Shown: positions 18,056 through 29,226 of the stretch, piece after piece
Position numbering within the stretch: the first letter of the stretch is position 1
Layout: each line of letters starts with the position of its first letter
Source: Bradyrhizobium sp. CB1015
GTDB lineage: Bacteria > Pseudomonadota > Alphaproteobacteria > Rhizobiales > Xanthobacteraceae
Direction of reading: 5' to 3'
DNA length: 64,000 nt
Assembly: GCF_025200925.1 (NCBI RefSeq)
Contig: NZ_CP104174.1
Coordinates: 1,426,001 to 1,490,000, forward strand
Notes under the pieces: generated by a model
The model's database searches: none
Told to the model about the DNA's origin: nothing
The model's input: only the letters and a program-made list of their open reading frames with translations
Program-made: the position numbers and the translations under genes

Positions 18056-19346
18056 CGTACAGAGTCTTTCGCACTTTCAGGATTGACGGCTTCTTCTAGA
18101 ATGAAGGAGCTTTGAATGAACGATGGGAATGCCATGGGTCAGGTGATCCAAATTGATGAGGCCCGGATTCGAGATCAGCTGGGCGAGATGGTCCGCGGGA
18201 CAGTGGAAGAGACACTGAACGCGATGCTGGAGGCCGAAGCGGACCAGCTGTGCGGTGCTGGGCGGTATGAGCGCAGCCCGGCGCGGCAGGACACGCGGGC
18301 AGGCAGCTACGAGCGAACGCTGCAGACCAAGGCGGGCGACGTCAATCTGAAGGTTCCGAAGCTACGGCGGCAAACCTTCGAGACGGCGATTATCGAGCGC
18401 TACCGGAGGCGGGAGAGCTCGGTTGAGGAGGCGCTGATCGAGATGTATCTGGCCGGGATTTCGGTTCGGCGGGTCGAAGACATCACGGAGGCGCTGTGGG
18501 GCACCCGGGTCAGCCCGAGCACAGTGTCGAACCTGAACAAGAAGATCTATACCAAGATCGAGGCGTGGCGGAATCGCAGGATCGAAGGCGAGCATCCGTA
18601 TCTCTACCTCGACGGCATCGTGATGAAGCGCAGCTGGGCTGGTGAGGTTCGCAACGTGTCGCTGCTGGTGGCCTCGGCGGTCAATGCTGAGGGGTTCCGG
18701 GAGATCCTCGGCATCTGTGAAGGCGCCAAGGAGGACAAATCCGGCTGGTCCTCGTTTCTGCGGCATCTCGTCGATCGCGGTCTCAAGGGCGTGCAGCTGG
18801 TGGTTTCCGACGCGTGCCGAGGTCTTGTCGAAAGCGTTGCGGATTATCTGCCGGAGGCACGCTATCAACGCTGCATGATTTTTATCGTAATGTCTTCAGC
18901 CACGTGCCGTCGACCCGGGTCCGCGAGGTGAGCCACATGCTCAAGGCCATTCATGCCCAGGAGAGCCGCGCCGCGGCCGACGAGAAAGCCAGGACCGTCA
19001 TCGCGGATCTGCGGGCCAGCCGTATGGCCAAAGCTGCTGATCTCGTCGAGCAGGCGGTTCACGAGACGCTCGCCTACTATGCCTTTCCGGACATCCATTG
19101 GCGGAAGATTCGAACGAACAATCCGCTCGAGCGCATCATGAAGGAGATCCGGCGACGAACCCGTGTCGTCGGCGCCTTCCCCGACGGTCAATCCTGTCTC
19201 AACTTAGCGGCGGCCCGGCTGCGGCACATTGCCGGAACGGCGTGGTCGACCAAATGCTACATGAACATGCGACCGCTCTATCAGCCACAACTCTCTGAAA
19301 CCGGAGCCGTCGCCTGATCAAAAGTGCGAAAGATTCTGGACAGTAC
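18056..19346 (+). mobile_element. IS256-family insertion sequence (second type)
   Basis: Terminal inverted repeats with a shared CTTTCGCACTTT core lie near 18058-18080 and 19318-19346. The single transposase gene between them is frameshifted. It lies directly downstream of the hdeD-like gene. Confidence 0.8.
18116..19317 (+). pseudogene. IS256-family transposase, frameshifted
   Basis: The first frame (18116 to about 18885) encodes the N-terminal part with YERSPARQDTRAGSYERTL and YLYLDGIVMKRSW. The family match then moves to another frame (about 18885-19317), with FYRNVFSHVPS, the NNPLERIMKEIRRRTRVVGA late-Glu segment and a normal C-terminus. The break falls right after RYQRCM, where a few bases seem to have been lost. 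Start ATG at 18116 follows AAGGAG. Confidence 0.85.
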
Positions 19347-19458
19347 CAACCTGGCTCTTTCCCGCCAATGTTCGGCTGCTGGATTCGCGCGAAGCCTTCA
19401 ACAATGGGCGCGGTGACGGGCAACAGTCCGTTGTTGTGCTCGCTTTCGAGACCGCCGA

Positions 19459-19695
19459 TCACCCGGTAGACGCGTGGATGGACCGTGCGCTCGCAATCAC
19501 CAACGCAAATTCGAACACGAGGCTGCAAACAGCGGCAGCCGACAACGCGCCGGTGCGGCTGAGGCTTGGCGCAACGGCTTTATCCGGCGTCTGCACCATC
19601 GTCTGGCCAGTCGTGCCGATCCGGCCCCGCTTGCGGATCAGCGAGACCCCGCCGAAGAGGGTCGGTTGGGTCGAAAGCAAGTAAAACCGCCGCAT
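19459..19695 (-). pseudogene. WGR-domain protein, N-terminal fragment
   Basis: The minus frame begins MRRFYLLSTQPTLFGGVSLI and continues RKRGRIGTTGQTMVQT, the start of a WGR domain as found in small rhizobial WGR proteins. After about 40 residues the match is lost by a frameshift and the remaining frame is unrelated. WGR domains are thought to bind nucleic acid or accompany DNA-repair proteins. Confidence 0.65.
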
Positions 19696-20093
19696 GTTGC
19701 AGGCCCGATCGGTTCTTGAGCAATGCTATTTTGACAGCACGAAGATTACGTCCTCACAAGTTGCAGTGTGTATGCCGAAATGCTTGAGCACCAAAAAGCA
19801 AGAGTTGCCATCAGGCGAATGGCTAAGGAGATTGCGCCTTCTCATCTCAGTAAGTACCTCGCGCCACTCAAATCTATTAGCATCCCAGCTCTTCTGATCT
19901 GGGGCAATAACGACAGAATTGTGCCTCTTGAGAATGGCCATCGATTGAACCGTGATCTTGCAACTCCAAGCTACACGTCATCCAAGCTTGTGGACATATG
20001 CCTCAAGAGGAGTGCCCTGATGCAACTGTTGAGGCAATTGCGACGTTTTTAGATAGAGCGGAGACGGTTCGCAATGCTAGGCCGCTGGCCTGA
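19690..20093 (+). pseudogene. Alpha/beta hydrolase, C-terminal fragment with frameshift
   Basis: The frame reads through ISIPALLIWGNNDRIVPLENG, the strand that carries the catalytic Asp in alpha/beta hydrolases. The family match then shifts frame near 19990 to CGHMPQEECPDATVEAIATF, which carries the catalytic His and the last helix, ending at 20093. The nucleophile half is absent. The end overlaps the next gene's first codons. Confidence 0.7.
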
Positions 20094-20931
20094 CTTACTA
20101 TCTCTTTCCATAGCGGCGCTCGTATGCCGCTTGCTTTTTCTTTTTCCCCAAACAGTGTTCGAAAAGACAGGACTGGTGAGGATTTCGTTGCTCGACTGGA
20201 TCTCATTAGAGCACGACGTTCACAAGGGGCTAATTCGCCTTCTTGCGCTGCTCCTAGTCGTTGCGTGTGGTGCCGCGTCTGCATTCAGGGATTACTCGCA
20301 CTCTTTTCCTGACTTGTTGAACGTAAACGTGTTCTTTTACGGCGACGGAATAGAGAAGACGATTCAAAGCATGTCGGACGACGATATAACAAAACTCAAT
20401 TCAACATCTGATTGGAAGCAGCGAAAAAAGGAGTACTACACGAAGATCAACAACGAACTGCAGGAGCTAGGAATACCGTTCAAGTTCGGTGATGCCCCAG
20501 GGCAAACATCGGCAACCGGGCCGTTAAGATTTCGAACCCAACCCATCGAGAAGTGGGGTGCGCAACTTTACAGGATCACTGAGGCGGGAGGGACGCTGGT
20601 GCACGTTAGTCAAAGCCCAGGAACAGAGGAATACCGGACTGTCTCTGAGTTTGGTCTAACGAATTCCGATTTCAACCTCAAAGGAACAGTGAAGGACGTC
20701 TACTGGGAGAACGCGATTCTCATAATGCCCGTACTTAAGCAACTCTATCGTATCTCGCCCTCACGCGAGATTTATCACCATTCTCTAATTGCCGCGACGC
20801 GAGTAGAGATCTTTCCTTACATCAACATAAGCAAAACTGTTTACCTGGTACCTTCGTCAGACCGATCGCCTATGGCATTTATTCCTTGCCGTAAGCGCCA
20901 ACGCTATTCAAATGGATCGGTGCTTTGCTAG
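20074..20931 (+). CDS. Hypothetical membrane protein, 285 aa
   Basis: The N-terminal 75 residues contain two hydrophobic segments (about residues 8-28 and 54-72), followed by a soluble domain of about 210 residues rich in charged and aromatic residues. The segment DYSHSFPDLLNVNVFFYGDG begins that domain. No motif or family is recognised. The base composition is less GC-rich than its neighbours, a sign of recent transfer. The start at 20074 overlaps the end of the hydrolase remnant, has no clear ribosome site and may be wrong; a start just before the second hydrophobic segment is possible. The C-terminus may also have been altered by a frameshift, because the last 20 residues turn basic. Confidence 0.5.
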   Translation: MLGRWPDLLSLSIAALVCRLLFLFPQTVFEKTGLVRISLLDWISLEHDVHKGLIRLLALLLVVACGAASAFRDYSHSFPDLLNVNVFFYGDGIEKTIQSMSDDDITKLNSTSDWKQRKKEYYTKINNELQELGIPFKFGDAPGQTSATGPLRFRTQPIEKWGAQLYRITEAGGTLVHVSQSPGTEEYRTVSEFGLTNSDFNLKGTVKDVYWENAILIMPVLKQLYRISPSREIYHHSLIAATRVEIFPYINISKTVYLVPSSDRSPMAFIPCRKRQRYSNGSVLC

Positions 20932-21226
20932 GTGTGACCTGTGATCAAGCGCCCGCCTGGCCAGCGCCAGCATGCATCCGAAGACAGCGCTAGCAACAGC
21001 GGCAATGTGTTTCGCTAGCCAAATGAGCAGATGCTCAGTCGTGAGCACCGTCATATCGTGGTCGGATCGAAATCGCGAGGTGTCCATTCCTCGCCGGGTT
21101 CTAGGTCAGCTAGTTCAATTACATGACCCGTGCCTTCAACCGGCCACCCTCCCATTTTGGCTGCCCCGTCGTAGGTGGCCATGCGCCGGGAGATAACCAC
21201 TTCATCTGTAGCGATGTTGTAGAGCT
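20932..21226. other. Intergenic, nothing recognised
   Basis: Only short frames without start context are present between the convergent genes at 20074-20931 and 21227-21529. Confidence 0.4.
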
Positions 21227-21529
21227 TTACTTTGTAAACGGTTTCCTGGCCATCTCTATTTCAATTTCCTCTTGATCTGCGTCGTGGGCGTATCCCCGCA
21301 CAACCACTAAGTTGCCCCGCCTGGGCAGCGGCGCAAGCTTGTCGAGGATGTACTGCGGGGCTCCTTCTTTGATTTCTACGCCGTATGCGTAAACCAGCCC
21401 ATCGTCGTTGGCGATCTCGTTTATCGTATACTCGATTTGATTCAATTCATCGAGCGTGAGGTCAAGTGCCGCGGCAATCGCCTCGGCTTCCTGGGCGTCG
21501 TACTCATCTTTAAGCTGTCTGCTGCTCAT
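21227..21529 (-). CDS. Hypothetical acidic protein, 100 aa
   Basis: From the ATG at 21529 the frame encodes a small acidic protein starting MSSRQLKDEYDAQEAEAIAA, with a helical first half and a beta-rich second half ending in a basic tail. The 18-residue longer version from 21583 cannot be excluded, and neither start has a clear ribosome site. The composition and periodicity look like a real soluble protein. No family is recognised. Confidence 0.5.
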   Translation of the reverse strand: MSSRQLKDEYDAQEAEAIAAALDLTLDELNQIEYTINEIANDDGLVYAYGVEIKEGAPQYILDKLAPLPRRGNLVVVRGYAHDADQEEIEIEMARKPFTK

Positions 21530-21709
21530 TGTACACAACTCATCATCCCGACTGCCATTCCTAAAGATCAACTTCGTCTGCATCGGCTACCAGCATATTG
21601 CTCCAACGCCTTTTGCATAATGAGTGAGCGGTGAGATTCGATCGAGTATCCTGGGCGGCGCTCGCGACTGAGTCATTTGGCAAGGCTCCATATTCTCAGC
21701 GAGTGCGGA

Positions 21710-21931
21710 TCAGTTCACGTCTCGAAGGTACTTCAGCATACTGTTGCACGCATTCTCGGCATCAGCGAAGCTTTGGAGCGGCCAGCCGAGAATCCTGATC
21801 GAGCCACGGCTCTGGTCAAGCGGACGCCACGAGGCGACGTAGCCCGACCTTCCGCGGAAGCCACGACCAGTCGGGCTCTGGAAGCTGATCACGAACGAAT
21901 AGCCGTCGCTATTCGCACTCCATATTTCCAT
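21710..21931 (-). CDS. Possible small hypothetical protein, 73 aa
   Basis: The frame starts MEIWSANSDGYSFVISFQSP and has a balanced, beta-rich composition that looks coding, unlike the opposing frame. No ribosome site is visible and no family is recognised. It may be the end of a longer decayed gene, since the frame remains open upstream. Confidence 0.35.
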   Translation of the reverse strand: MEIWSANSDGYSFVISFQSPTGRGFRGRSGYVASWRPLDQSRGSIRILGWPLQSFADAENACNSMLKYLRDVN

Positions 21932-22479
21932 GTCTTCGGCAGCGCGATGGAATTACAGGGGCATCAGGCTCCGTTCGCCTGGGCAACCCGAGAACGCAAT
22001 GCCTCGGTCGAACGTCGTAACGTGTCAATACACGGCAGCTCTCGCCGGCAAATTGCGTTCCCTCGTCAAGCCATGGCATGCATCTGGAATCACTAGCAGC
22101 TCGGCTTATCCGTCCAGCCACCTGCCTCGATCCCGCGCTTGAAAACTACAGATGTGAAGGTGTTTAGCCACGCAGAAACGCATTCCTTGGCATCGATTTG
22201 TCCTATGTTTGTCGCTTCGATCAACTGCCTAAGCAGGTAGTTGACTGTGACACGAGATGCGCTTGATGGCACCCGATTGACGACCAGCGAGTTCTGGCAA
22301 ATGGTCCGACGCCCCAGTTTGGGAGTTTAAATCACAGGCCTTCGTCAAAATGCAACGCCCCCCGACCGCCGGCCCTCTGGTTGGGTGCTCACGAGCGAAA
22401 CGGACATCAACCATCCACCCGAGTGGGCGGCAAGTTCAGATACCCATCCGGATGGGCGGGGACAGCACGCGAACTCTTA
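21932..22479. other. No gene supported
   Basis: Short frames on both strands lack ribosome sites and motifs. The region borders IS3 debris at its right end. Confidence 0.35.
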
Positions 22480-22930
22480 TCAGAATCCTCGCCAAGCTCT
22501 GCCGGCCGATCTTGCGCAACAGCCGCTGCACGCGCTTGCGATTGACGGCATGGCCCTGGCGCGCAGCATCGCGGTCACCCGACGCGAGCCGAGGAATGGC
22601 CAACTCACGAACAGTTCATCGATCCGCAGCATCAGCGCCGAATCGTCATCGTCGTTGAGGGCGCGGCCGATAGACGCTTGAGCGAGCGACGCCGAGCAGC
22701 TGGCACTGCTGGGGCACCGACAGCTCTCCATGATTGCGGTCGACGAGCACGCGGCGATCCGGGGCGCTCATCTTCCGTAGCCCTTCGCTAAAAACTCCCG
22801 CTCGATGATCAACTGGCCTATCTTGGCGTGCAGCTTCTCAATCTCGCGCTCGTGCCCGGCTGCGCTGTCGCCGTTGCTCTCGAACGCCCGCGCTGCTTGA
22901 TCCAGAAGCTGCTTCTTCTAGCGTAACTCT
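22480..22930 (-). mobile_element. IS3-family remnant (orfB N-terminal part and orfA scraps)
   Basis: The minus frame from 22731 contains ALMLRIDELFVSWPFLGSRR, the N-terminal part of an IS3 orfB of the IS2-like type, then loses frame. Upstream to 22930 are scraps resembling the Lys-rich orfA end. It directly abuts the IS21 istB fragment. Confidence 0.65.
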
Positions 22931-23039
22931 GGTCCGGGGGCAGTAGCGGCCGAAACGTTCCATCACGTTGCTCGGTGGGCATTTTCTTTTCGGTGATCAG
23001 CGGACAATCACTCCGCAATGCTTGGTCTGTCCTTGAATT

Positions 23040-24361
23040 TGCGTTGGCGATCCAACGTGACGCGGCCAGGTCACGGATCTGCTTCGGATCGATCGACGGC
23101 TGCGCCTCGAAGTCGAAGCCGGCAAGCTCCTTCACGGCCGGGAAGTGTGCGAGTTTCAGCGCCATCTCGATGCGGCGATGATCCTTCGCGATCTCGCGCT
23201 AGCACAGCAGGATCAGCGTCTCACGCGCCGACAGGTTCGCGCGCGCCGCCTCGTCGAGCAGGTTGTCGAGCTGGTCCCGGATGCCGGCGAGCTGCAATCG
23301 TGCCAGCATGGCGTCGAGCCGATCGATTGGTGCTTCGGTAGCCTTCTTTATGCGCGCCATCAGAAGCTCCCTCCGATCGCTGCTTCGTATTCGGCAAGAG
23401 GACGCAACAACGAGGGCAGTGGAGACGATGCCGGCACCGTCGCTGCCGCAATCTCCGGTCGGCAGACCGCGCCATTCTGCCCGGCAACACCGTCGAGGTG
23501 GGTGGTATCGACGATCCGCAGCCGGCGACCTTCCGATTGCTTGTGGACCGCAACCTCGCGCATGCCTTGGCGGATACGCACCTCGCCGGCCGCAACCGCA
23601 CCGAGTAGCTGTTCGTACCGACCTCGACGGCTTCAACCTGTGTGTCTCGTCACGCGCGAAGCGGACGATCGGCGCCTCGCCGGTCGTGCCGTGGATACGC
23701 ACGTTCGCCACCTCACGCTCCCACTCGGCGAGATGCGCCTCGAATGCCACCCAGCTCGCGAAGGAATGCCCCGCGATCGCATTCTTCTTCACGTAACCGA
23801 CGCCATTCTCCGTCTAGCCCTTCGTGCGCGCCCGATACGGTGCGCAGGCGCTAGGACGGAAGCCCCAATGCTTCGCGAACGCGATGAGCTTGGCGTTAAA
23901 CTGAACCGACCGGCTCACCGCGTCGTGGCGCACCACGAGCGCGCGTGGATTGTCCATCAGCACTTCCTCCGGCACGCCGCCGAAAGTCGTAAATGCGCTC
24001 TCGAGCCCACCGAACCAGTGCTCTTGCTTCTCGCCCCGGAACGCACGCACATGCAGCCGCCGCGAATGCCCGAGCGTCGCCACGAACACGAATGCTTTGA
24101 CCTTCACCCCGCCGATCTCGACCAGACGCTCGCCGAAGTCGATCTGTAGCTGCCGGCCCGGGGGCGTCTCGAACCGCGTCGTCGCCAGCGCTTCCGCCTT
24201 GAGTGCCTGGCGATAGGGCTGCACGGCGCGTTGCAGCGTTCGCCGGCTGACTGCCACGCCTTCCTCGGTCAACAGGTCCTGGCGCACCACATTTGCATTG
24301 CCGCGATGCCGAATGAACCTCTCGCGCAGCCAACCTTCAAGGCCATCGAGCCGTTTCGGCG
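23040..24361 (-). mobile_element. IS21-family remnant: istA with stops plus istB N-terminus
   Basis: Reading the minus strand, istA sequence runs from about 24340 through GRQLQIDFGERLVEIGGVKV and ESAFTTFGGVPEEVLMDNPR (integrase core) to about 23360, with at least two stop or frame breaks near 23815 and 23790. The istB gene then starts near 23359 with MARIKKATEAPIDRLDAMLA, meets an in-frame stop after SARETLILLC and continues to IRDLAASRWIANAN near 23040. There it is cut before the Walker A motif. The istB C-terminal part of a similar element lies at 25316-25792, on the wrong side for this copy, so the locus was rearranged. Confidence 0.82.
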
Positions 24362-24457
24362 CTCAGGCGACCTGAACGGCTTCACCCCGCCCGCCGCAAC
24401 GTAGTCCTTCACCACGGCACAATTTCACGCCTGTGAAGAACGCGCGGCGCAAGTGCA

Positions 24458-24703
24458 TTGCATCGGGTATGCTACCCGCAAGCCACAAAGTCTGAACGAC
24501 TCGAAGAACTTCGTAGTATATACAAAGAACTCTCAGGAGAGGAGGTCACCGCTGCGGAAGCGACTGATATCGCGCAACGTTCTCGCACGCTAAAGATTGA
24601 TTTCGTACCGCTTGCCCGGCGGGCACGAGAAGTCTCCTCCTTCGCCACCAACTCCGGTTCGAAGCGCTGCCGGAGAACGCTGATATTTTGCAGAATGCGC
24701 TGA
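24458..24703 (+). pseudogene. Decayed copy of a small rhizobial protein family
   Basis: The segment KSERLEELRSIYKELSGEEV followed by TAAEATDIAQR resembles a short family seen again on the minus strand at 31.95-32.27 kb. The C-terminal half no longer matches, so this copy is frameshifted. Function unknown. Confidence 0.45.
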
Positions 24704-25315
24704 TCATCTTCGGTTGCAGGTCACGTAAGATCTCTTATGCCCACTCGGCACCTTTACCCTGTAAAGTTCGAACGTCCTCGTCGATTCCCAGCAACGTGAG
24801 TGAGTCCGGCGGTTTGCGAACCGATATGAACGGCTTCTTGGCTTCAATCTTGAGTATTTTCTGCGTGAGGAATGGGTTCGAACCTACGGTTTCGAGAATA
24901 AAAAGCGCCTTGACCGATCGTCCCCGGTCAAAAACCAGTCCGCGGCTCTGCTGCTGAATGGAAATCAGACTGACCACGGGTTCGAACCCGTCCTTCGGAG
25001 CAATCTTTTCCCGTTGTCGAATGCAATCCTTTTGCAGCGCGGCTCGTTGTATAGTAGATAAAATAACGCATAAGTGACACTGACTCGCGGCTCTAGAATC
25101 GAACTCGATCTTACGCGAATCAGAAGTCCGCAGATCGTGCCAAGTTGGCTCAAGCATGCGAGAGGGTGCGACAAGCCATTTCGGCACGGATTTCTGCCGC
25201 TGAAAGCGAGTTGGATCTTTCTGAGATCTGGTTGACGGCCTAAAGCCCGAAGCCTGTCAAACGCCATCCGGAACTGCCCCCTTTGCGTCATGAAGAACTG
25301 CCCCCACGCTCGGGT
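24704..25315. other. No gene supported
   Basis: Two short sequences (24880s and 24978-24993) resemble a tRNA T-loop, but the arms do not pair correctly in a tRNA and no anticodon arm is found. The minus frame 24735-25187 has no start context. Confidence 0.35.
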
Positions 25316-25792
25316 TCATGATGTCGGGCCGTCAGCGGCGGGCGCCTTGATGAGGCCGCTCTTTCGCTTGACGCGGAGGCGGTAGCTGTCGCCGCGGATG
25401 GTCAGCACGTGGCTGTGGTGCAGGAGCCCGTCAAGGATCGCGGTGGCGACCACCGGATCTGCGAACACGGTGCCCCATTCGGCAACGCTGCGGTTCGAAG
25501 TGATCAGCATGGCGCCGGTTTCGTAGCGGCGGCTGACCAGCTGGAAGAACAGATGCGCCGCGTCGGGCTCCAGCGGCAGGTAGCCGAGTTCGTCGACGAT
25601 CAGCAGCTTTGGCTTCGCCAGCGCGAGCAGTTTCTCGTCCAGGCGCCGCTCGCGCGCCTTGGCGAGGCCAGCGACCAGCGTCGTCGCCGTGGTGAATCGC
25701 ACCGTGTAACCGGCCAGGATCGCCTCTCGCCCGAGCGGGGTCGACAAGTGCGTCTTACCGACGCCCGGCGGCCCGAGCAGCAGCACGTGCAC
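25316..25792 (-). mobile_element. IS21 istB C-terminal fragment
   Basis: The frame contains the IstB ATP-binding core: LLGPPGVGKTHL (Walker A) near the beginning and KLLIVDELGYLPLEPD (Walker B) near residue 85, followed by a complete C-terminus. The first third of istB is missing. The element end lies near 25290. It abuts the decayed gene at 25800. Confidence 0.85.
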
Positions 25793-25799
25793 TTATCCG

Positions 25800-26998
25800 G
25801 AGGGAACTCTCAATCGCCGACCCAACGAACTTCGATCAGCTGCAGAACGGCTTCTTCAATGCACTTGCCACGGGGCTGGGCTACGAGACGACTTCGCCAT
25901 TTCAGGTACTCCAACCCGCCCCACCCTCATCGGAGTTTCCGGTGCCGACAGCCGGTTGTGGGACTATCTCGATATCATTCCGCCAGCCACACTCAATATG
26001 AATGTCGGCTCGGAGCTGGCGGCAACAAGTTTTCAGTCGATTATCAGGGCGTACTTTCCGCGCTCCAGCCTGCTTCCGAGCGCTTCCAGGATACCGTGGA
26101 TCCAGTCTGTTACAAGGCTTGGGCCGAGACACGCGACAAGCAAGAAGCAGGTCCAACCGGGCACGATTTCCAAGTATGGCCTCTTGGTTGCGAGCTCTGC
26201 TCTGCTAAAGCACGCCAAGGCGCCATCGCGCTCAACCGAGACAACCTAGATCCGATCTTCGTGGCGATGAATAACGCCATGCCGTATAGACCCAGCGGCA
26301 CGGAGCCGATCACCTTCTCGATCGGCTATAGCGACATCGTCGAGCTGCTGCTAAAGGCCCCGTCGCGCAAGTTCAATGTCGCACAAGGAACGTGGAACAC
26401 CGATGTCTCAAAATCTTGAATCAACGGCTCGTCCGGCGGCTTTTTCGGCCTTTGGGGAGGCAGCAGCTCATCCTCAAAGTTTAGCGAGAAGTTCGCTGCA
26501 AGCGGTGTTTCTCCCGACGCGTCACTCGCGAATGTGATGCCCGTCAGCCCACGCCCAGTATTCGGCGGCGCTAGGTCTTGCACATCACAACAAGAACGCC
26601 GCACCATGGGATTCGGGTTCAATAATCAACTGCGAACGCACATTCGGGCCTGAGGGCAACATGCAACCATTCACCACGACGCTGCTAATTGCCAATAAGA
26701 TGGATGTACTCGTACAGTCATTCGTCACCTACAGCGAAGATGAGCAAGCAGACGTTCAGAACAATTCAAAAGCCGGGCTATGGCCTTTCTACAGTAGGGC
26801 GAATCGAGCGGGTCGTCGCCCTCGGCAAGCTTCGACAAGGACGGGCGATGACGATCATCATCACCAGCGACGACAAGATACCGATCGTGATCGGTGCTCT
26901 TGTCGAAGCCGCCGGAACCTATCTCGGCGCTGAGAGCGATGCGTCGGCTTTCCTCACGAAAGCGCTGTTCAGTGCCGAAGCTCGCGGTCGTAAGAAAT
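25800..26998 (+). pseudogene. Decayed gene of unknown function (copy A)
   Basis: Several frames joined end to end look like one protein of about 400 residues. Recognisable stretches are GFFNALATGLGYETTSPFQV, LWDYLDIIPPATLN, VDYQGVLSALQPASERFQDT, a Ser/Gly-rich linker near 26425, TFGPEGNMQPFTTTLLI and IPIVIGALVEAAGTYLGAE. At least four frame changes are needed. The 5' end was removed by the istB fragment. I know of similar uncharacterised bacterial proteins but no function. Its C-terminal part is repeated in copy B at 28905-29226. Confidence 0.55.
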
Positions 26999-27423
26999 GA
27001 CATAGTGCGCCGGGTTGGGAGTCGCGTGATGCGACGCACTAAGCTTATTGTCGTTCGCCGAAGCTCATCCAAAGCGCCGCCTGCATTGGCGCCCGAGATC
27101 GTGGATGCGGTCGTCTGGAGGCAGACGTGTCAACGTCAGGCATCCTGAGCTGCCGCCGAATGGAGTAGCTGTGACAACATTCGTATTCTCCAAGCACGGT
27201 TCGTGCAGAATGCGCTTCGATCGTTCGGCCTGTTGAACTTCTCGCCAACACCTGCAGACTGGTATCTCTCTTCCGCACTCGGAATGGCCTATAATAATCC
27301 GGGTACGCTCCCCTGGGATCTTACGGTTACCCACTTTTTTGAGGTGCACTGAGCCGAGAAACTTGAGTCGCCAGAATCGCTTGCGATTCTTTGATGGGCA
27401 CCTGATTCGAGAAAAAGTGCTCT

Positions 27424-28880
27424 ATGGGACTGACTTCACGCGTCCGGGATGAGAAGGCGCATCGGTTGGCGTCTGACGCGTTGACTTGGTTTGACCGTGA
27501 AGCTGCGCTGTGCGAATTCCGGGACGCTCGACTTGGCGAGAGCTTTCGCATGCTGCTGCAGCAGATTGGTGGAGATATCGGACAGAGCATTCCGGTGGTT
27601 TGCCAAGACTGGGCGAATACCAAGGCGGCCTATCCTTTCTTCTCCAATGAACGAGTAAGCGAGGCCGAAATCCTGTCTGGTCATCTTGAATCCACGCGGG
27701 AACTTATCGCGGCTGCGAAAGGGCCTGTCTTGTCCTGCATGATACGACCGAATTCACCTATCAAAGGGAGCGCCCGGATCTGATCGGGATCATTAAGCGT
27801 GTCCCCAGAAGGAACTCGCGAAGATTGGACGGAAAACCCGAAACGTACACGACATGCGGAATATTGATGCATTCGAGCCTTGCGGTGACCCTCGAGGGCT
27901 TCCCCCGGGGCTCAACGCCGTGAAGTGTGGACCAGAAAGAAATTCAAAGGGGTCGCTGCGCTTAGGCGCGAGGTCAACCCGACACGGATCCCCATTGAAA
28001 CCAAGGAGAGCATTCGGTGGCTGGAGAACCTCAAGCAATCCACGGACCTTTTCGAGGAGCCATCGCAGTGCATCCATATCGGTGATCGTGAGGCCGACAT
28101 TTATGAATTGTTTTGTGCCGCCCAAGAGGTTGGAACGCATTTCTGGTAAGGACCTGTGTCAATCGCCTGGCAGGCGATGGCGATCATACCGTTGCAACGA
28201 TAATGGACGAGGTCATGGTCAAAGGCCTCCACCGGATCGAAGTCCAGGATAGCAAGGGCAATCCAGACCAGGCTGTTCGTGAAATCCGGTATCGTAAAAT
28301 CCGTATTTTGCCACCCATAGGCAAGCAGTCGCGGTATCCAGCTTTGACTTTGACAGTGATCCACGCTGATGAACGAGGAGCGCGCAAAGAACAGAAAGAA
28401 GATTGAATGGAAACTCCTGACATATCTTCCGGTGCAATCGAGCAGGGATGCGATCGAGAAACTCGATTGGTATTCCCTTCGATGGAAGATCGAGGTCTTC
28501 CACAAGATACTCAAATCCGGCTGTAGGGCAGAGGACTCGCAACTGCGGACTGCTCAGCGATTCACGAATTTGATCTCGGTATTCTGCATTGTGAGCTGGC
28601 GCATCTTTTGGATGACGATGCTCAATCGTTCAGCGCAAAATGCTTCACCGGAATTTGTGCTGACCAAAGCTGAAATCCAATTGCTTGATCGGCTCGTCGA
28701 AAACAAGACTCCAGTCAGCACCAACGAAAGACATTGTCGCATTATCTCATCAAGATCGCCAGGCTCGGCGGCTATCTCGCCCGCGCCAACGATCCGCCAC
28801 CAGGGACTCTGATCATGTGGCGCGGATTATCGCGATTCATCGATCTCGCAACGGGAGCGAAACTTTCCCAAAAACTCTGC
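27424..28880 (+). pseudogene. IS4-family (IS50-like) transposase, multiply frameshifted
   Basis: Pieces in different frames add up to a Tn5/IS50-type transposase: LGESFRMLLQQIGGDIGQSI and WANTKAAYPFFSNERVSEAE (27424-27783), IHIGDREADIYELF (28077-28118), KLDWYSLRWKIEVFHKILKS, including the YREK-like region (28461-28520), and LIKIARLGGYLARANDPPPG near the C-terminus. At least four breaks make it inactive. It separates two paralogous remnants. Confidence 0.82.
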
Positions 28881-28904
28881 CCCAAAATGTGGGTAATCGT
28901 AAGC

Positions 28905-29226
28905 CCTGGGATGCCACCGCCCGGCTGGGATACGACTTTCGGCCCTGGGGGCACATTGCCGCGGTTCCTGTCGAGCCTCCTAATAGTTGTGGAAATGCGG
29001 ATTCACTATAGCTCCGGGGCTACGTTCAGCGAGGTCGACAAAGCGGAGATTATCGCAAATCGGATGGGGACTCTGGCCCTACTACCTCGATGATACACAC
29101 GCGGCCACAGTTGTCAGCTTCGATAATCAAGGGACGATGACTGTAAGAATCGAGAGTCAGAAGGATCGGCCAGTCGCGCTTTTCGCCTCGGTGCTTTCAG
29201 CGGCCGAATATCTAGGTGCAAGATAG
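28905..29226 (+). pseudogene. C-terminal remnant paralogous to copy A (copy B)
   Basis: Two frames give TFGPGGTLPRFLSSLLIVVE and, further on, VVSFDNQGTMTVRIESQKDR with ASVLSAAEYLGAR at the end. These match the last 110 residues of the decayed gene at 25800-26998. The 5' part is replaced by the IS4 element. Confidence 0.55.

Noticed and set aside
22687..22702. TGGCAC followed at the right distance by GGGCA
   Set aside because: The -12 element lacks the TT, and the sequence is part of an IS3 transposase remnant.
23145..24149. A 334-codon plus-strand frame
   Set aside because: It is antisense to the IS21 istA/istB remnant.
24878..24995. Two TTCGAAC-containing sequences that resemble tRNA T-loops
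   Set aside because: The 5-bp stems required around a 7-nt T-loop do not pair, and no D-arm, anticodon arm or acceptor stem can be built on either strand.
26170..26186. A sigma-54-like TGGCCT-N5-TTGCG
   Set aside because: It lies inside a decayed coding sequence with no start site downstream, and matches the consensus poorly at -24 and at the last base.
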